Of a stretch of 64,000 bases of DNA, positions 46,475 to 54,747 are shown in pieces. Origin of the DNA: Pleomorphomonas sp. PLEO. Its GTDB lineage: Bacteria; Pseudomonadota; Alphaproteobacteria; Rhizobiales; Pleomorphomonadaceae. Each line of letters opens with the position of its first letter. Position 1 is the stretch's first letter. A model generated the notes under the pieces. It searched no databases. It saw nothing but the letters and a program-made list of their open reading frames with translations, and was not told the DNA's origin. The stretch is taken from the NCBI RefSeq assembly GCF_041320595.1, contig NZ_CP166625.1, positions 310,001 to 374,000 on the forward strand. The letters run 5' to 3'. The position numbers and the translations under genes were made by a program.

Positions 46475-47473
46475 ATGACTAGCAGAGAGCGCCCTGGCCA
46501 CCACAAAGATGCTGGAACTCGTGACCATACGGCAGCTGCGGCACATATTCGTATGTTGCTACCTGCGCTATCCCAAGGGGAGCAGAATGTTGCCCTCTGG
46601 TTGTTGGAACGCGGAAATTTGACGAATAACCCAAAGATCGGTGAAGTTTCCGCCGCGCTGGGCATTTCGGAAGCCATGGTTGTCAAGGTGTCGCGCCGGC
46701 TGGGATACGGCGGCTTCAAGGAGCTGCGCGCCGACCTCATGGCCTATTACGCCAACCTTCGCGTGGAGATCGACGAAGAGCTGTCACGCGAGGATTCGGT
46801 CTCTCAGATCGTTCGCAAGGTTTTCGCCGCCGAGCGCTCGGCGCTGGAAGAGGTTGAGAGTATCCTCGATATCGACGCCATTGCGGAGGCAGCGCGCGTC
46901 TTCATCAAGGCGCGTCATCGCGATCTCTACGGCGTAGGTGGCTCGGCTACCGTTTGCGCCGATGCCTCCCACAAGTTCCTGAGGATTGGCATACGTTCAA
47001 GCGTCTTTTCCGACGCCCATCTGATCGCTATGTCGGCGAGCCTTCTGGAAGAAGGCGACGCGGCGCTGGTGGTGTCGCATTCGGGCGAATCCAAGGATGT
47101 GATTCTCGGCGCGGAGGTTGCCCGCGCCGCCGGCGCCAAGGTGATCACCATCACCAACTCGATCGCTTCGACGCTGGCCCGCAACTCGGACGTCGTGCTG
47201 TGCGCACCGGCCAAGGAATCTCCCTTGATGGGGCAGAATGCCGCCGCCCGTATCGCCCAGCTCGCCATCCTCGACACGATGTTCATCTGCCTGGCGCGCG
47301 AGGACTATGAAACCGCCGAGCGGAACCTGAACAAGGTGCTGACCTCGGTCGCCGTCTATTCGACGAACGACCGCGGCCGGACCGAAAGACGCGGCACGCC
47401 CCGCGCAGACAAAAACTCGCCGGACGGCGTCCAGCCGGCGAAGGAAACCGCAAGGAAAAGGGTGGAGTTATGA
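46475..47473 (+). CDS. RpiR-family regulator of the allose operon
   Basis: This 332-residue protein has an N-terminal HTH_6 domain (ALSQGEQNVALWLLERGNLT, then EVSAALGISEAMVVKVSRRLGYGGFKELR) and a C-terminal SIS domain for a phosphosugar (LYGVGGSATVCADASHKFLR, ALVVSHSGESKDVILG, GAKVITITNSIAST). In E. coli AlsR (RpiR) represses als and rpiB and senses allose phosphate. ATG 46475 is chosen; the longer frame upstream lacks family sequence. Its stop overlaps the alsB start (ATGA), so the regulator is the first gene of the operon it probably controls. Confidence 0.9.
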   Translation: MTSRERPGHHKDAGTRDHTAAAAHIRMLLPALSQGEQNVALWLLERGNLTNNPKIGEVSAALGISEAMVVKVSRRLGYGGFKELRADLMAYYANLRVEIDEELSREDSVSQIVRKVFAAERSALEEVESILDIDAIAEAARVFIKARHRDLYGVGGSATVCADASHKFLRIGIRSSVFSDAHLIAMSASLLEEGDAALVVSHSGESKDVILGAEVARAAGAKVITITNSIASTLARNSDVVLCAPAKESPLMGQNAAARIAQLAILDTMFICLAREDYETAERNLNKVLTSVAVYSTNDRGRTERRGTPRADKNSPDGVQPAKETARKRVEL

Positions 47474-48408
47474 AAATCAGAGGCTTGCTCATCGCTACCG
47501 TCGCCGCCGCCGGCATGCTGGGCTTTTCCGCCAGCGCCATGGCCGCCGACTACGCCGTCGTCCTCAAGACGCTGTCCAACCCATTCTGGGTGCAGATGAA
47601 GGATGGCATTGAGGCCAAGGCCAAGGAACTGGGCGTCGAAGTCGACATCGTCGCCTCGCCGTCGGAGGAGGACTTCCAGGCCCAGTTGCAGCTGTTCGAA
47701 GACATGCTGAACCGCGACTACAAGGGCTTTGCGTTCGCGCCGCTGTCGCCGGTCAACCTCGTCAACCCGGCCGCCGCCGCCTACAAGAAGGGTAAGCCGA
47801 TCATCAACATCGACGAGAAGGTCGACATGAAGGCCCTTGAGGCCGCCGGCGCCAACGTCGAAGCCTTCGTCACCACCGACAACGTCAAGGTCGGCGAAAA
47901 GGGTGCCAAGTTCATCATCGAGAAGCTCGGCGCCGAGGGCGGTGAAGTCGCCATCGTCGAGGGCAAAGCAGGTAACGCTTCGGGTCTCGCCCGTCATGAT
48001 GGCGCCAAGGCCGCCTTCGACGCGACCTCGAACGTCAAGCTCGTCGCCAGCCAGCCGGCTGACTGGGATCGCCTGAAGGCGCTCGACGTCGCCACGAATA
48101 TCCTGCAGTCGTCGCCCGACCTCAAGGCCTTCTACTGCGCCAACGACACCATGGCGCTCGGCGTCATGCAGGCGGTGCAGAATGCCGGCAAGGCCGGCAA
48201 GGTGCTGGTGGTCGGCACCGACGGCGCTCCGGAAGCCCGCGAGATGGTGGCCGCCGGCCGCCTGACCGCCACCGTCGCCCAGGACCCGGCCAAGATCGGC
48301 GCCACCAGCCTCGAGCTGCTGGTTGAAGCCGTCAAGGCCGGCAAGCTGACCGCTGTCGGCGCCGAGCCCAAGCAGATCGCGGTGGATTCGGTCCTCGTCA
48401 CCAAGTGA
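47470..48408 (+). CDS. alsB: D-allose ABC transporter binding protein
   Basis: This 312-residue periplasmic protein has a signal peptide (IRGLLIATVAAAGMLGFSASAMA) and the ribose/galactose-binding fold: YAVVLKTLSNPFWVQMKDGI, GFAFAPLSPVNLVNPA, the hinge INIDEKVDM and KAFYCANDTMALGVMQAV. The YAVVLKTLSNPFW start is typical of allose-binding AlsB rather than RbsB. It delivers D-allose to AlsC/AlsA. It is coupled to the regulator gene by a 4-bp overlap and followed by a strong stem-loop that may raise its message over the rest. Confidence 0.9.
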   Translation: MKIRGLLIATVAAAGMLGFSASAMAADYAVVLKTLSNPFWVQMKDGIEAKAKELGVEVDIVASPSEEDFQAQLQLFEDMLNRDYKGFAFAPLSPVNLVNPAAAAYKKGKPIINIDEKVDMKALEAAGANVEAFVTTDNVKVGEKGAKFIIEKLGAEGGEVAIVEGKAGNASGLARHDGAKAAFDATSNVKLVASQPADWDRLKALDVATNILQSSPDLKAFYCANDTMALGVMQAVQNAGKAGKVLVVGTDGAPEAREMVAAGRLTATVAQDPAKIGATSLELLVEAVKAGKLTAVGAEPKQIAVDSVLVTK

Positions 48409-48462
48409 TGGCTTAGCTGAGGTGAGGCAGCCGTTGCGCATGCGGCCGCCTCCCTTCTCCTC

Positions 48463-48496
48463 CGTCCGGCGTGTCACTCCCCCGGCGCGCCGGACG
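48463..48496 (+). promoter_or_regulatory. Stem-loop between alsB and alsA
   Basis: CGTCCGGCG (48463-48471) pairs perfectly with CGCCGGACG (48488-48496), followed by ATTTCTTG. It lies in the 234-bp gap after alsB, a position where partial termination or 3' protection favours expression of the binding protein. Confidence 0.5.
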
Positions 48497-48642
48497 ATTT
48501 CTTGAGCAAGAGCCGATCAATCTGAAACGGGCTTTTGCTTCATCCCCTGCTTTCACGCACCCGTCTGATTCCGAAAAGCTTGCAAGCGTTCGGGCGGATG
48601 CTCTGGACAGCCAACCGATCGGACGACCTAAGCGAGATCGAC

Positions 48643-50217
48643 ATGTCAAACCTGGCTCCGAACACCGCCGGTTCAGCCGGCACCGAAGCGGCCGCCCCGA
48701 TCGTCCGCATGGTCGGCATCGAAAAGCACTTCAACAACGTCGCTGTCCTCAAGGGCGTCAACCTCGACATCCACGCCGGCGAAGTCCATGTCCTGCTTGG
48801 CGAGAATGGCGCCGGCAAATCGACGCTGATGAAAATCCTGACCGGCATCCACGAACCGACCGGCGGAGAGATCGCGATTGACGGCGTGTCGCATTCGCTG
48901 GTGACGCCGCGCCAAGCGAGCGATGCCGGCATTTCGATCATCTATCAGGAACTCTCCGTCATCAACGAGCTGTCGGCGCTCGAGAATCTGTTCGTCGGCC
49001 GCCTGCCGGTGAAGCGTCGCCTCGGCGTGCCGATCGTCGACTGGAAGCTGATGGAAGCGGAAGCAAGGTCGATCATCGGACGGCTCGGCCTTGGCGGCTT
49101 GGATCTTCACAAGCCGGTCGGCGAAATGCCGATCGCCCACCGTCAGATCATCGAGATCGCCAAGTCGCTGATGAAGAACGTCCGTGTGCTCGTCATGGAC
49201 GAGCCGACGTCTTCGCTGACTTCGGTGGAAACCGAGCGGCTGTTCGCCCTCGTCCGCCAGCTCAAGGCCGAGGGCACGGCCATCCTGTTCATTTCCCACA
49301 AGCTCGATGAAGTGCGTGAAATCGGCGACACCTTCTCGGTGCTGAAGGACGGTGTCTCCACCGGCCACGGCCGCATCGCCGACTTCACCAACGATGACCT
49401 CGTGAGGATGATGGTCGGGCGCGTGGTCAAGCAGCGTTTCCTGGCGGAGGGGACGATCGACCGCACGTCGATGCCGGTGCTGAAGGTCGAGAACGTGACC
49501 AGTGCCGACCGCAAGCGCGTTCGCGACGTCAGCTTTGAAGTGCACCATGGCGAAGTGTTGGGCTTTGCTGGCCTCGTCGGCTCCGGCCGGACCGACCTGA
49601 TGAACTGCCTGTTCGGCGCCGAACCGCGCGCTGCCGGCAAGATCATCCTCAACGGTGCCGACATCACGCCGAAAAGCCCCGTCGAGGCGGTGAAGTCTGG
49701 CATGGCCTATCTCACCGAGAACCGCCGCCAGACCGGTTTCACACCCAATTTCACCATCGAAGGCAACATCGCCGTCACCAAGTCGGTGAAGGACGCACCG
49801 CTGCGTGGCATCTGGGGGCTCGTCGACCGTAAGGCCGAGCGCACCGTCGCCGAAGAGCAGCGACGCCAGCTTTCCATCCGCTGCGCCGGCATCGACCAGA
49901 GCATTCTCGAACTCTCTGGGGGCAATCAGCAGAAGGTGCTGGTCGGCAAGTGGATGTCGATCACTCCCTCGGTCATCATCTTCGACGAACCGACGCGTGG
50001 CATCGATGTCGGCGCCAAGTCGCAGATCCACGAAATCATCCGGACGCTCGCCAACGCCGGCAAGGCTGTGATCATGGTGTCGTCCGAACTCCCCGAAATC
50101 CTGGCCGTCTGCGACCGCGTCGCCGTGTTCCGCAACGGCCGCATCATGGACGTCCTCGACGGTGCCACGGCAACCGAGGAGTCCATTCTGAGCGTCGCAA
50201 TGAGGGACGGCAAATGA
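48643..50217 (+). CDS. alsA: D-allose ABC transporter ATPase (two ABC domains)
   Basis: A 524-residue RbsA/AlsA-type protein with tandem ATPase domains. The first has GENGAGKSTLMKILTG, IIYQELSVINELSALENL and VLVMDEPTSSLT. The second, about residues 270-524, has the degenerate nucleotide loop GLVGSGRTDLMN, the signature LSGGNQQKVLVGKW and VIIFDEPTRGIDVG. ATG 48643 is chosen because the family sequence (MVGIEKHFNNVAVLKGVNL) begins shortly after; the frame is open to 48535. Its stop overlaps alsC (ATGA). It powers uptake of D-allose, perhaps also ribose. Confidence 0.93.
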   Translation: MSNLAPNTAGSAGTEAAAPIVRMVGIEKHFNNVAVLKGVNLDIHAGEVHVLLGENGAGKSTLMKILTGIHEPTGGEIAIDGVSHSLVTPRQASDAGISIIYQELSVINELSALENLFVGRLPVKRRLGVPIVDWKLMEAEARSIIGRLGLGGLDLHKPVGEMPIAHRQIIEIAKSLMKNVRVLVMDEPTSSLTSVETERLFALVRQLKAEGTAILFISHKLDEVREIGDTFSVLKDGVSTGHGRIADFTNDDLVRMMVGRVVKQRFLAEGTIDRTSMPVLKVENVTSADRKRVRDVSFEVHHGEVLGFAGLVGSGRTDLMNCLFGAEPRAAGKIILNGADITPKSPVEAVKSGMAYLTENRRQTGFTPNFTIEGNIAVTKSVKDAPLRGIWGLVDRKAERTVAEEQRRQLSIRCAGIDQSILELSGGNQQKVLVGKWMSITPSVIIFDEPTRGIDVGAKSQIHEIIRTLANAGKAVIMVSSELPEILAVCDRVAVFRNGRIMDVLDGATATEESILSVAMRDGK

Positions 50218-51164
50218 GCCAGCGCGTGAAACTTGGCAAACTCTGGGACATCTACGGGACGCTCTGCATCCTGCTCGTGATCGTGGTGCTGTTCAGCGCC
50301 CTGTCGCCTACCTATTTCACCCGTCCCGAGAACATCGTGCAGATCTTCCTGCAGAGTTCGATCACCATCCTGATCGCGCTCGGCGAGTTCTTCCCGATTT
50401 TGATTGCCGGCATCGACCTGTCGGTCGGCGCCGTGCTGGCGCTCACCGGCATGATCACCGCCCAGTTGATGGTGGCCGGCTTCGATCCGACGCTCGCCGT
50501 GCTGCTCGGTGGCGTGGGCGGCGGCCTGGTGCTCGGCGCGATCAACGGTCTGCTGGTCAACTTTACTGGCCTGCACCCCTTCATCATCACGCTCGGCACC
50601 AATGCCATCTTCCGCGGCGTCACGATGATCATATCGGGGGCGAGCCCGGTGTTCGGCTTCTCCTACGACTTCGTCAACACGGTGACCGGTTTTGTCGGCT
50701 TCGTGCCGGTGCCGGTGATCTTCGCGCTGTCGTTCGCCGTCGTGCTCTGGTTCTTCACCGCCAAGACGCGCCTCGGCCGCAACATCTATGCCGTCGGCGG
50801 CAACAAGGAGTCGGCCTTCTATTCGGGCATCGACGTCAAGCTGCACACGCTGATCGTCTTCATGATCTCCGGCCTCTGCGCGGGCCTTGCCGGCGTGCTC
50901 TCCATCGCCCGTCTCGGCGCCGCCGAGCCGGCGGCCGGTACCGGCTTCGAGACCTATGCCATCGCGGCGGTGATCATCGGCGGCACCAGCTTCTTCGGCG
51001 GCAAGGGACGCATCCCCTCGGTGGTGATCGGCGGGCTGATCATCGGCACCATCAACAACGGCCTCAACATCCTGCGCGTTCCCACCTTCTACCAGCTCGT
51101 GGTAATGGGCGGACTGATCATCTCGGCCGTGGCGCTCGATCGCCTGATCGGCCGCATGCGCTGA
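50214..51164 (+). CDS. alsC: D-allose ABC transporter permease
   Basis: A 316-residue RbsC-type permease with 8-10 hydrophobic segments. It has GIDLSVGAVLALTGMITAQL and GLLVNFTGLHPFIITLGT in the first half, GRNIYAVGGNKESAFYSGI in the cytoplasmic loop that contacts the ATPase, and AAVIIGGTSFFGGKGRIPSV in the second half. These are conserved in all ribose-type permeases. It is co-translated with alsA by a 4-bp overlap. A 130-bp gap with a GC-rich stem-loop follows before alsE. Confidence 0.93.
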   Translation: MSQRVKLGKLWDIYGTLCILLVIVVLFSALSPTYFTRPENIVQIFLQSSITILIALGEFFPILIAGIDLSVGAVLALTGMITAQLMVAGFDPTLAVLLGGVGGGLVLGAINGLLVNFTGLHPFIITLGTNAIFRGVTMIISGASPVFGFSYDFVNTVTGFVGFVPVPVIFALSFAVVLWFFTAKTRLGRNIYAVGGNKESAFYSGIDVKLHTLIVFMISGLCAGLAGVLSIARLGAAEPAAGTGFETYAIAAVIIGGTSFFGGKGRIPSVVIGGLIIGTINNGLNILRVPTFYQLVVMGGLIISAVALDRLIGRMR

Positions 51165-51200
51165 CGCAGCGCTTGATGGATAACATATGAAGAGCCCCGT

Positions 51201-51221
51201 CCCGCCGCCCTCCCCGGCGGG
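51201..51221 (+). promoter_or_regulatory. GC-rich stem-loop between alsC and alsE
   Basis: CCCGCCG and CGGCGGG pair across a 7-base loop in the 130-bp gap. No T-run is present. It is probably a mild attenuator or a decayed repeat. Confidence 0.35.
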
Positions 51222-51294
51222 GCGGCCCACCCCCGCCGCTCCTCCCACGGTGGGGGGCTTGCCGGACCGCACCGGCCCAGACCAGGACGACCCG

Positions 51295-51978
51295 ATGAAG
51301 ATCAAGATCTCCCCCTCCCTGATGTGCATGGACCTCCTGCGCTTCAAGGAGCAGCTCACCTTCCTCGACAGCCATGCCGACTTCCTGCACATCGACATCA
51401 TGGACGGCCACTACGTGCCGAACCTCACGCTGTCACCCTTCTTCATGGAGAACGTCGCCAAGGTCTCCAAGCTGCCGATGGATTGCCACCTGATGACCAC
51501 GGATCCGTGGATGTGGGTGCCGATCATGGCCAAGGCGGGCGCCGGCTACATCTCGCCACAGGCCGAGACCATCAATGCCATCGCTTTCCGCATCATCGCC
51601 AAGATTCGTGAACTCGGCTGCAAGCCCGGCATCGTGCTCAACCCGTCGACCCCGCTCGATACCCTGCGCCACTACATTCACCTGATCGACAAGATCACCA
51701 TCATGACGGTCGATCCCGGCTATGCCGGCCAGCCGTTCATCGAGGAAATGTTGGACAAGATCGCCGAAGCCAAGCGTCTGCGCGACGAGCGCGGCCTCAA
51801 CTTCCTGATCGAGATCGATGGCTCGTGCAACAAGCGCACCTATGCACGCCTTGCCGCCGCCGGCGCCGACGTGTTCATCGTCGGCACCTCGGGCCTCTTC
51901 CATAACCACGAAGACATCGCCGAGGCCTGGAAGATCATGACAGCCGATATCGAGGCGGCACTCGGAGCGGCGGCATGA
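51295..51978 (+). CDS. alsE: D-allulose-6-phosphate 3-epimerase
   Basis: A 227-residue TIM barrel of the ribulose-phosphate 3-epimerase family, closest to AlsE by the blocks ISPSLMCMDLLRFKEQL, HADFLHIDIMDGHYVPNLTL, DCHLMTTDP, ITIMTVDPGYAGQPFIEEML and DGSCNKRTYARL. It converts D-allulose 6-phosphate to D-fructose 6-phosphate. The metal and acid-base residues His, Asp, His and Asp are present. The usual LHPET segment after the third strand reads SPQAET, so a conserved His is Gln89. ATG 51295 starts at the family N-terminus. Its stop overlaps alsK (ATGA). Confidence 0.92.
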   Translation: MKIKISPSLMCMDLLRFKEQLTFLDSHADFLHIDIMDGHYVPNLTLSPFFMENVAKVSKLPMDCHLMTTDPWMWVPIMAKAGAGYISPQAETINAIAFRIIAKIRELGCKPGIVLNPSTPLDTLRHYIHLIDKITIMTVDPGYAGQPFIEEMLDKIAEAKRLRDERGLNFLIEIDGSCNKRTYARLAAAGADVFIVGTSGLFHNHEDIAEAWKIMTADIEAALGAAA

Positions 51979-52868
51979 GCGTGTTTGCCGGCATTGACCT
52001 CGGCGGCACGCATACCCGTTTCGCCGTGATGGCGGACGGTGCGTTCGTGCTGTCGGAGAAATATGTGACCGCCGACCTGATGGCAGCCGGGCCAAAGCTT
52101 GCCGGTGTCATTCCGCGCTATCAAGAGGTCGTCAGTCGTGCCGGCCTCAAGCCGCAGGCGTTGGGTATCGGTTTGCCGGCAACGCTGGACGCCGACCGCC
52201 GTGTCGTCCTGTCGGCCCCCAACGTCGATGGTCTCGACGGCCTCGACGTGGTGTCGCTTCTGGAAGGTGCCTTTGGGGTGCCGGTGACGGCCGAGCGGGA
52301 CGTCAATTTCCAGTTTTTCCACGACATGAAGGCCAGCGGGCGGACACCCAAAGTCGCCCTCGGCGTCTACATCGGCACCGGCGTCGGCAATGCGGTGTGG
52401 ATCAACGGCTTCTATACCGGCGCCCACGGCTCGGCGGCTGAACTCGGCCATATCCCGGTGCCCGGTGCGACCGGCATTTGTGGCTGTGGCAAGGTCGGTT
52501 GCCTTGAAACGGTGTGCTGCGGCCGCTGGCTGAAGGGCTGGCAGGAGCGGAACGCGCCGGATACGCCAATTGCCCAGATCTTCGCCTGCCATGGCGATCA
52601 TCCGGATATCCGCAGCTTTGTCGAGACGGCGGCGATGAGCGTCGCCACCGCCGTCAACATCATCGATCCCGAGCTGGTCTTCCTGGGCGGCGGCGTGCTG
52701 GAAATGCCCGGTTTTCCCTTCGATACCCTGAAAACGCGGCTTCTCGCCCATACCCGCGCGCCCTTCCCGCGCGATGTGCTCGAGGTGCGGCTTGCCTCCA
52801 ATCTTGGCGATAGCGGCGCGCGCGGCGCCTGCCTTTATGTCGCCGGCAAATTCGGAACCGTCCAATGA
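51975..52868 (+). CDS. alsK: D-allose kinase (ROK family)
   Basis: A 297-residue ROK kinase with the phosphate loop AGIDLGGTHTRFAVM, the substrate region ALGIGLPATLDADRRVVLSA, the adenosine-side GVYIGTGVGNAVWING, the catalytic and His ligand segment GSAAELGHIPVPG and the zinc motif CGCGKVGCLE. It phosphorylates D-allose to D-allose 6-phosphate. Its place between alsE and rpiB with 4-bp overlaps on both sides fixes the substrate better than the sequence alone, since ROK sugar kinases are similar. Confidence 0.92.
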   Translation: MSVFAGIDLGGTHTRFAVMADGAFVLSEKYVTADLMAAGPKLAGVIPRYQEVVSRAGLKPQALGIGLPATLDADRRVVLSAPNVDGLDGLDVVSLLEGAFGVPVTAERDVNFQFFHDMKASGRTPKVALGVYIGTGVGNAVWINGFYTGAHGSAAELGHIPVPGATGICGCGKVGCLETVCCGRWLKGWQERNAPDTPIAQIFACHGDHPDIRSFVETAAMSVATAVNIIDPELVFLGGGVLEMPGFPFDTLKTRLLAHTRAPFPRDVLEVRLASNLGDSGARGACLYVAGKFGTVQ

Positions 52869-53329
52869 CCGGTAAACTCAAGATCGTCATCTCGTCCGAC
52901 CATGTCGGCATCGATCTGCGCAAAACCGTGGCCGCCCATCTCGCGGCGCAAGGCCACAGCGTGGAAGACGTTGGTCCTGTTACGGCCGAGCGGACCGACT
53001 ACCCCAAGTGGGGCGAGAAGGCTGCCCGCATCGTTCAAGCCGGCGATGCCGATTTCGGCGTCGTCATCTGCGGTACCGGCTTTGGTATCTCGCTCGCCGC
53101 CAATAAGCTCAAGGGCATCCGCTGCGTCGTCTGCTCGGAGCCCTACACGGCCCGCCTGTCACGCCAGCACAACAATGCCAACATGCTGGCCTTCGGCGCC
53201 CGGGTGGTTGGACAGGATCTGGCGCTGATGATCGTCGATGAGTTTTTCACCGCCGAATTCGAGGGCGGCCGTCATGCGCGTCGTGTCGAGATGATCGGCG
53301 AAATCGAAACGCGCGAAGGCGCCGACTGA
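52865..53329 (+). CDS. rpiB: Ribose/allose-6-phosphate isomerase B
   Basis: A 154-residue RpiB/LacAB-family isomerase with the start LKIVISSDHVGIDLRK, the catalytic Cys in VVICGTGFGISLAANK and the phosphate-binding segment SRQHNNANMLAFGARVVG. In the allose pathway it converts D-allose 6-phosphate to D-allulose 6-phosphate, the substrate of AlsE. In E. coli rpiB is beside als but transcribed divergently; here it is the last gene of the operon, overlapping alsK by 4 bp. It is followed by an intrinsic terminator. Confidence 0.93.
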   Translation: MTGKLKIVISSDHVGIDLRKTVAAHLAAQGHSVEDVGPVTAERTDYPKWGEKAARIVQAGDADFGVVICGTGFGISLAANKLKGIRCVVCSEPYTARLSRQHNNANMLAFGARVVGQDLALMIVDEFFTAEFEGGRHARRVEMIGEIETREGAD

Positions 53330-53361
53330 TAGCAATCCCATTTGATTGTCCGCAGCAAGCC

Positions 53362-53395
53362 AAGCCGTGCGCCCATCAGGACGCACGGCTTTTTC
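53362..53395 (+). terminator. Rho-independent terminator of the allose operon
   Basis: AGCCGTGCG pairs with CGCACGGCT across a CCCATCAGGA-like loop and is followed directly by TTTTTC. This is the clearest intrinsic terminator in the window, 33 bp after the rpiB stop. Confidence 0.9.
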
Positions 53396-53607
53396 TATGG
53401 CAAATCCAGCAATAGTGAATTGCGGTTTGCGCTCGTAACTGTGTCTCGGCAAGGAACTGGATCGATTGCCATGAAGGTGCTGCCATCGAAACGCTCTGGA
53501 AAAGCGTCTGACTTCTTGAGCTTTCGGCCGGCATCGTTGTATCGCTAGGGTTCCATCCGGAAAGCGGTGTTTCGAACCGGTGGAAAGCGAGGACCGAGGA
53601 CAAGGCG

Positions 53608-54747
53608 ATGGTGGGAAATCCCAGGCCGATGACGACGCGCCTTCGGAGAACACCGTCGTCCCCCAAGGACGGTCCGGGCATCAACCACGGCGACATTGCA
53701 GATCACAACTCCCGCATTGTGCTGGAGCTTCTGCGTGTGTTCGGAGCTCTCACGCGGCGCGACTTGTCGCAACGGCTCGGACTCACCGAGCCGGCGATCA
53801 CCGGCATCCTCAGGCGCCTTGAGGGACGTGGCCTCGTCACCTCGCGGAGGCAAGCCGGTGCAAGCCGCTATCCGGTTACCGAGTTCATGATCAGGCCACA
53901 GGGGGGCATGGCGCTCGGCCTGAGGCTAGCGCGTCGGGCGGCGGCGGCCGTGCTGATCGATGTGGCCGGAAATGTGATTGCCGAGCGGCGGGACGTGCTT
54001 CCGGATGAATTGATCGCTGTCGGCAAGGCACTGCTCGACCTGAAGCCTACCGAAGCGGAAGTTTTGGGCGTCGGCGTCGCCCTGTCACCCGATGACGGGG
54101 TCAGCGTCGAGGCGGTGCGAGAGGCTTTCGCGCCGCTCACCGTGCTGGCCAACGCCGATAATGCCACCGCGGCCACAGCCGAGCGGCTGATTGGGGCCGG
54201 AGACCGGGATGGCGGCTTCGTCAGCATCCTGGTTACGCGCTCGGGCGTGCGGGCGGGGCTATCGATTGGCGGCCGGCCTTTTCACGGCATGCATGGATTT
54301 GCCGGTGGCATTGGGGCCATGCGCACCGGACAGGATCGCGCACCGCTGGCCGAAGGCCTGTCGCCTGACCGGCTCGACGCGGCAATTGCTGCCAGCGCCA
54401 ACCACGAGGCGGCCATCGTCGAATGGGCGCGCGAGGCAGCCGATCACTTGCTCGACGCCGTGGTGGCAATTTCCGGCGTGGTGGTGCCTGGTCTCATCGT
54501 CATCGGCGGTGACCTGCCGGATGTAGCCATCGACGCAGTGGTTGCCGAGATTCTGGCGGCGCCGGTAGCGATCGGCGGTCGGCCGACAACTACCTCGTGG
54601 ATGCCGCCGCTCTGCCGCTCACAATTGCCGGCTGGCGGTGTCGCCCTCGGCGCAGCGCTCCTGCCGATCGTCGAATTCCTGCTGCCGGATCCCAGACCAC
54701 TGCGGGAAACGCCGGTTCAAACCGAGGGAGCGGCGGCGCGGGTGTGA
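53608..54747 (+). CDS. ROK-family transcriptional repressor (HTH plus ROK)
   Basis: This 379-residue protein has an N-terminal winged HTH (NSRIVLELLRVFGALTRRDL, GLTEPAITGILRRLEGRGLV, about residues 30-90) and a ROK domain. The ROK domain is divergent: the CxCGxxGC zinc cluster is missing and the nucleotide loop is poorly kept, so it is not a kinase and sugar sensing may be altered. GAGGACAAGGCG precedes ATG 53608. Its 3' end overlaps that of the convergent ROK gene by 31 bp. The target is not evident; the als operon lies upstream in the same direction, with a terminator between. Confidence 0.85.
   Translation: MVGNPRPMTTRLRRTPSSPKDGPGINHGDIADHNSRIVLELLRVFGALTRRDLSQRLGLTEPAITGILRRLEGRGLVTSRRQAGASRYPVTEFMIRPQGGMALGLRLARRAAAAVLIDVAGNVIAERRDVLPDELIAVGKALLDLKPTEAEVLGVGVALSPDDGVSVEAVREAFAPLTVLANADNATAATAERLIGAGDRDGGFVSILVTRSGVRAGLSIGGRPFHGMHGFAGGIGAMRTGQDRAPLAEGLSPDRLDAAIAASANHEAAIVEWAREAADHLLDAVVAISGVVVPGLIVIGGDLPDVAIDAVVAEILAAPVAIGGRPTTTSWMPPLCRSQLPAGGVALGAALLPIVEFLLPDPRPLRETPVQTEGAAARV

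Noticed and set aside
51187-51294. An N-terminal extension of AlsE starting at 51187
   Set aside because: The extra residues are proline-rich translation of a GC-rich hairpin region. The AlsE family begins at MKIKISPSL, encoded from 51295.
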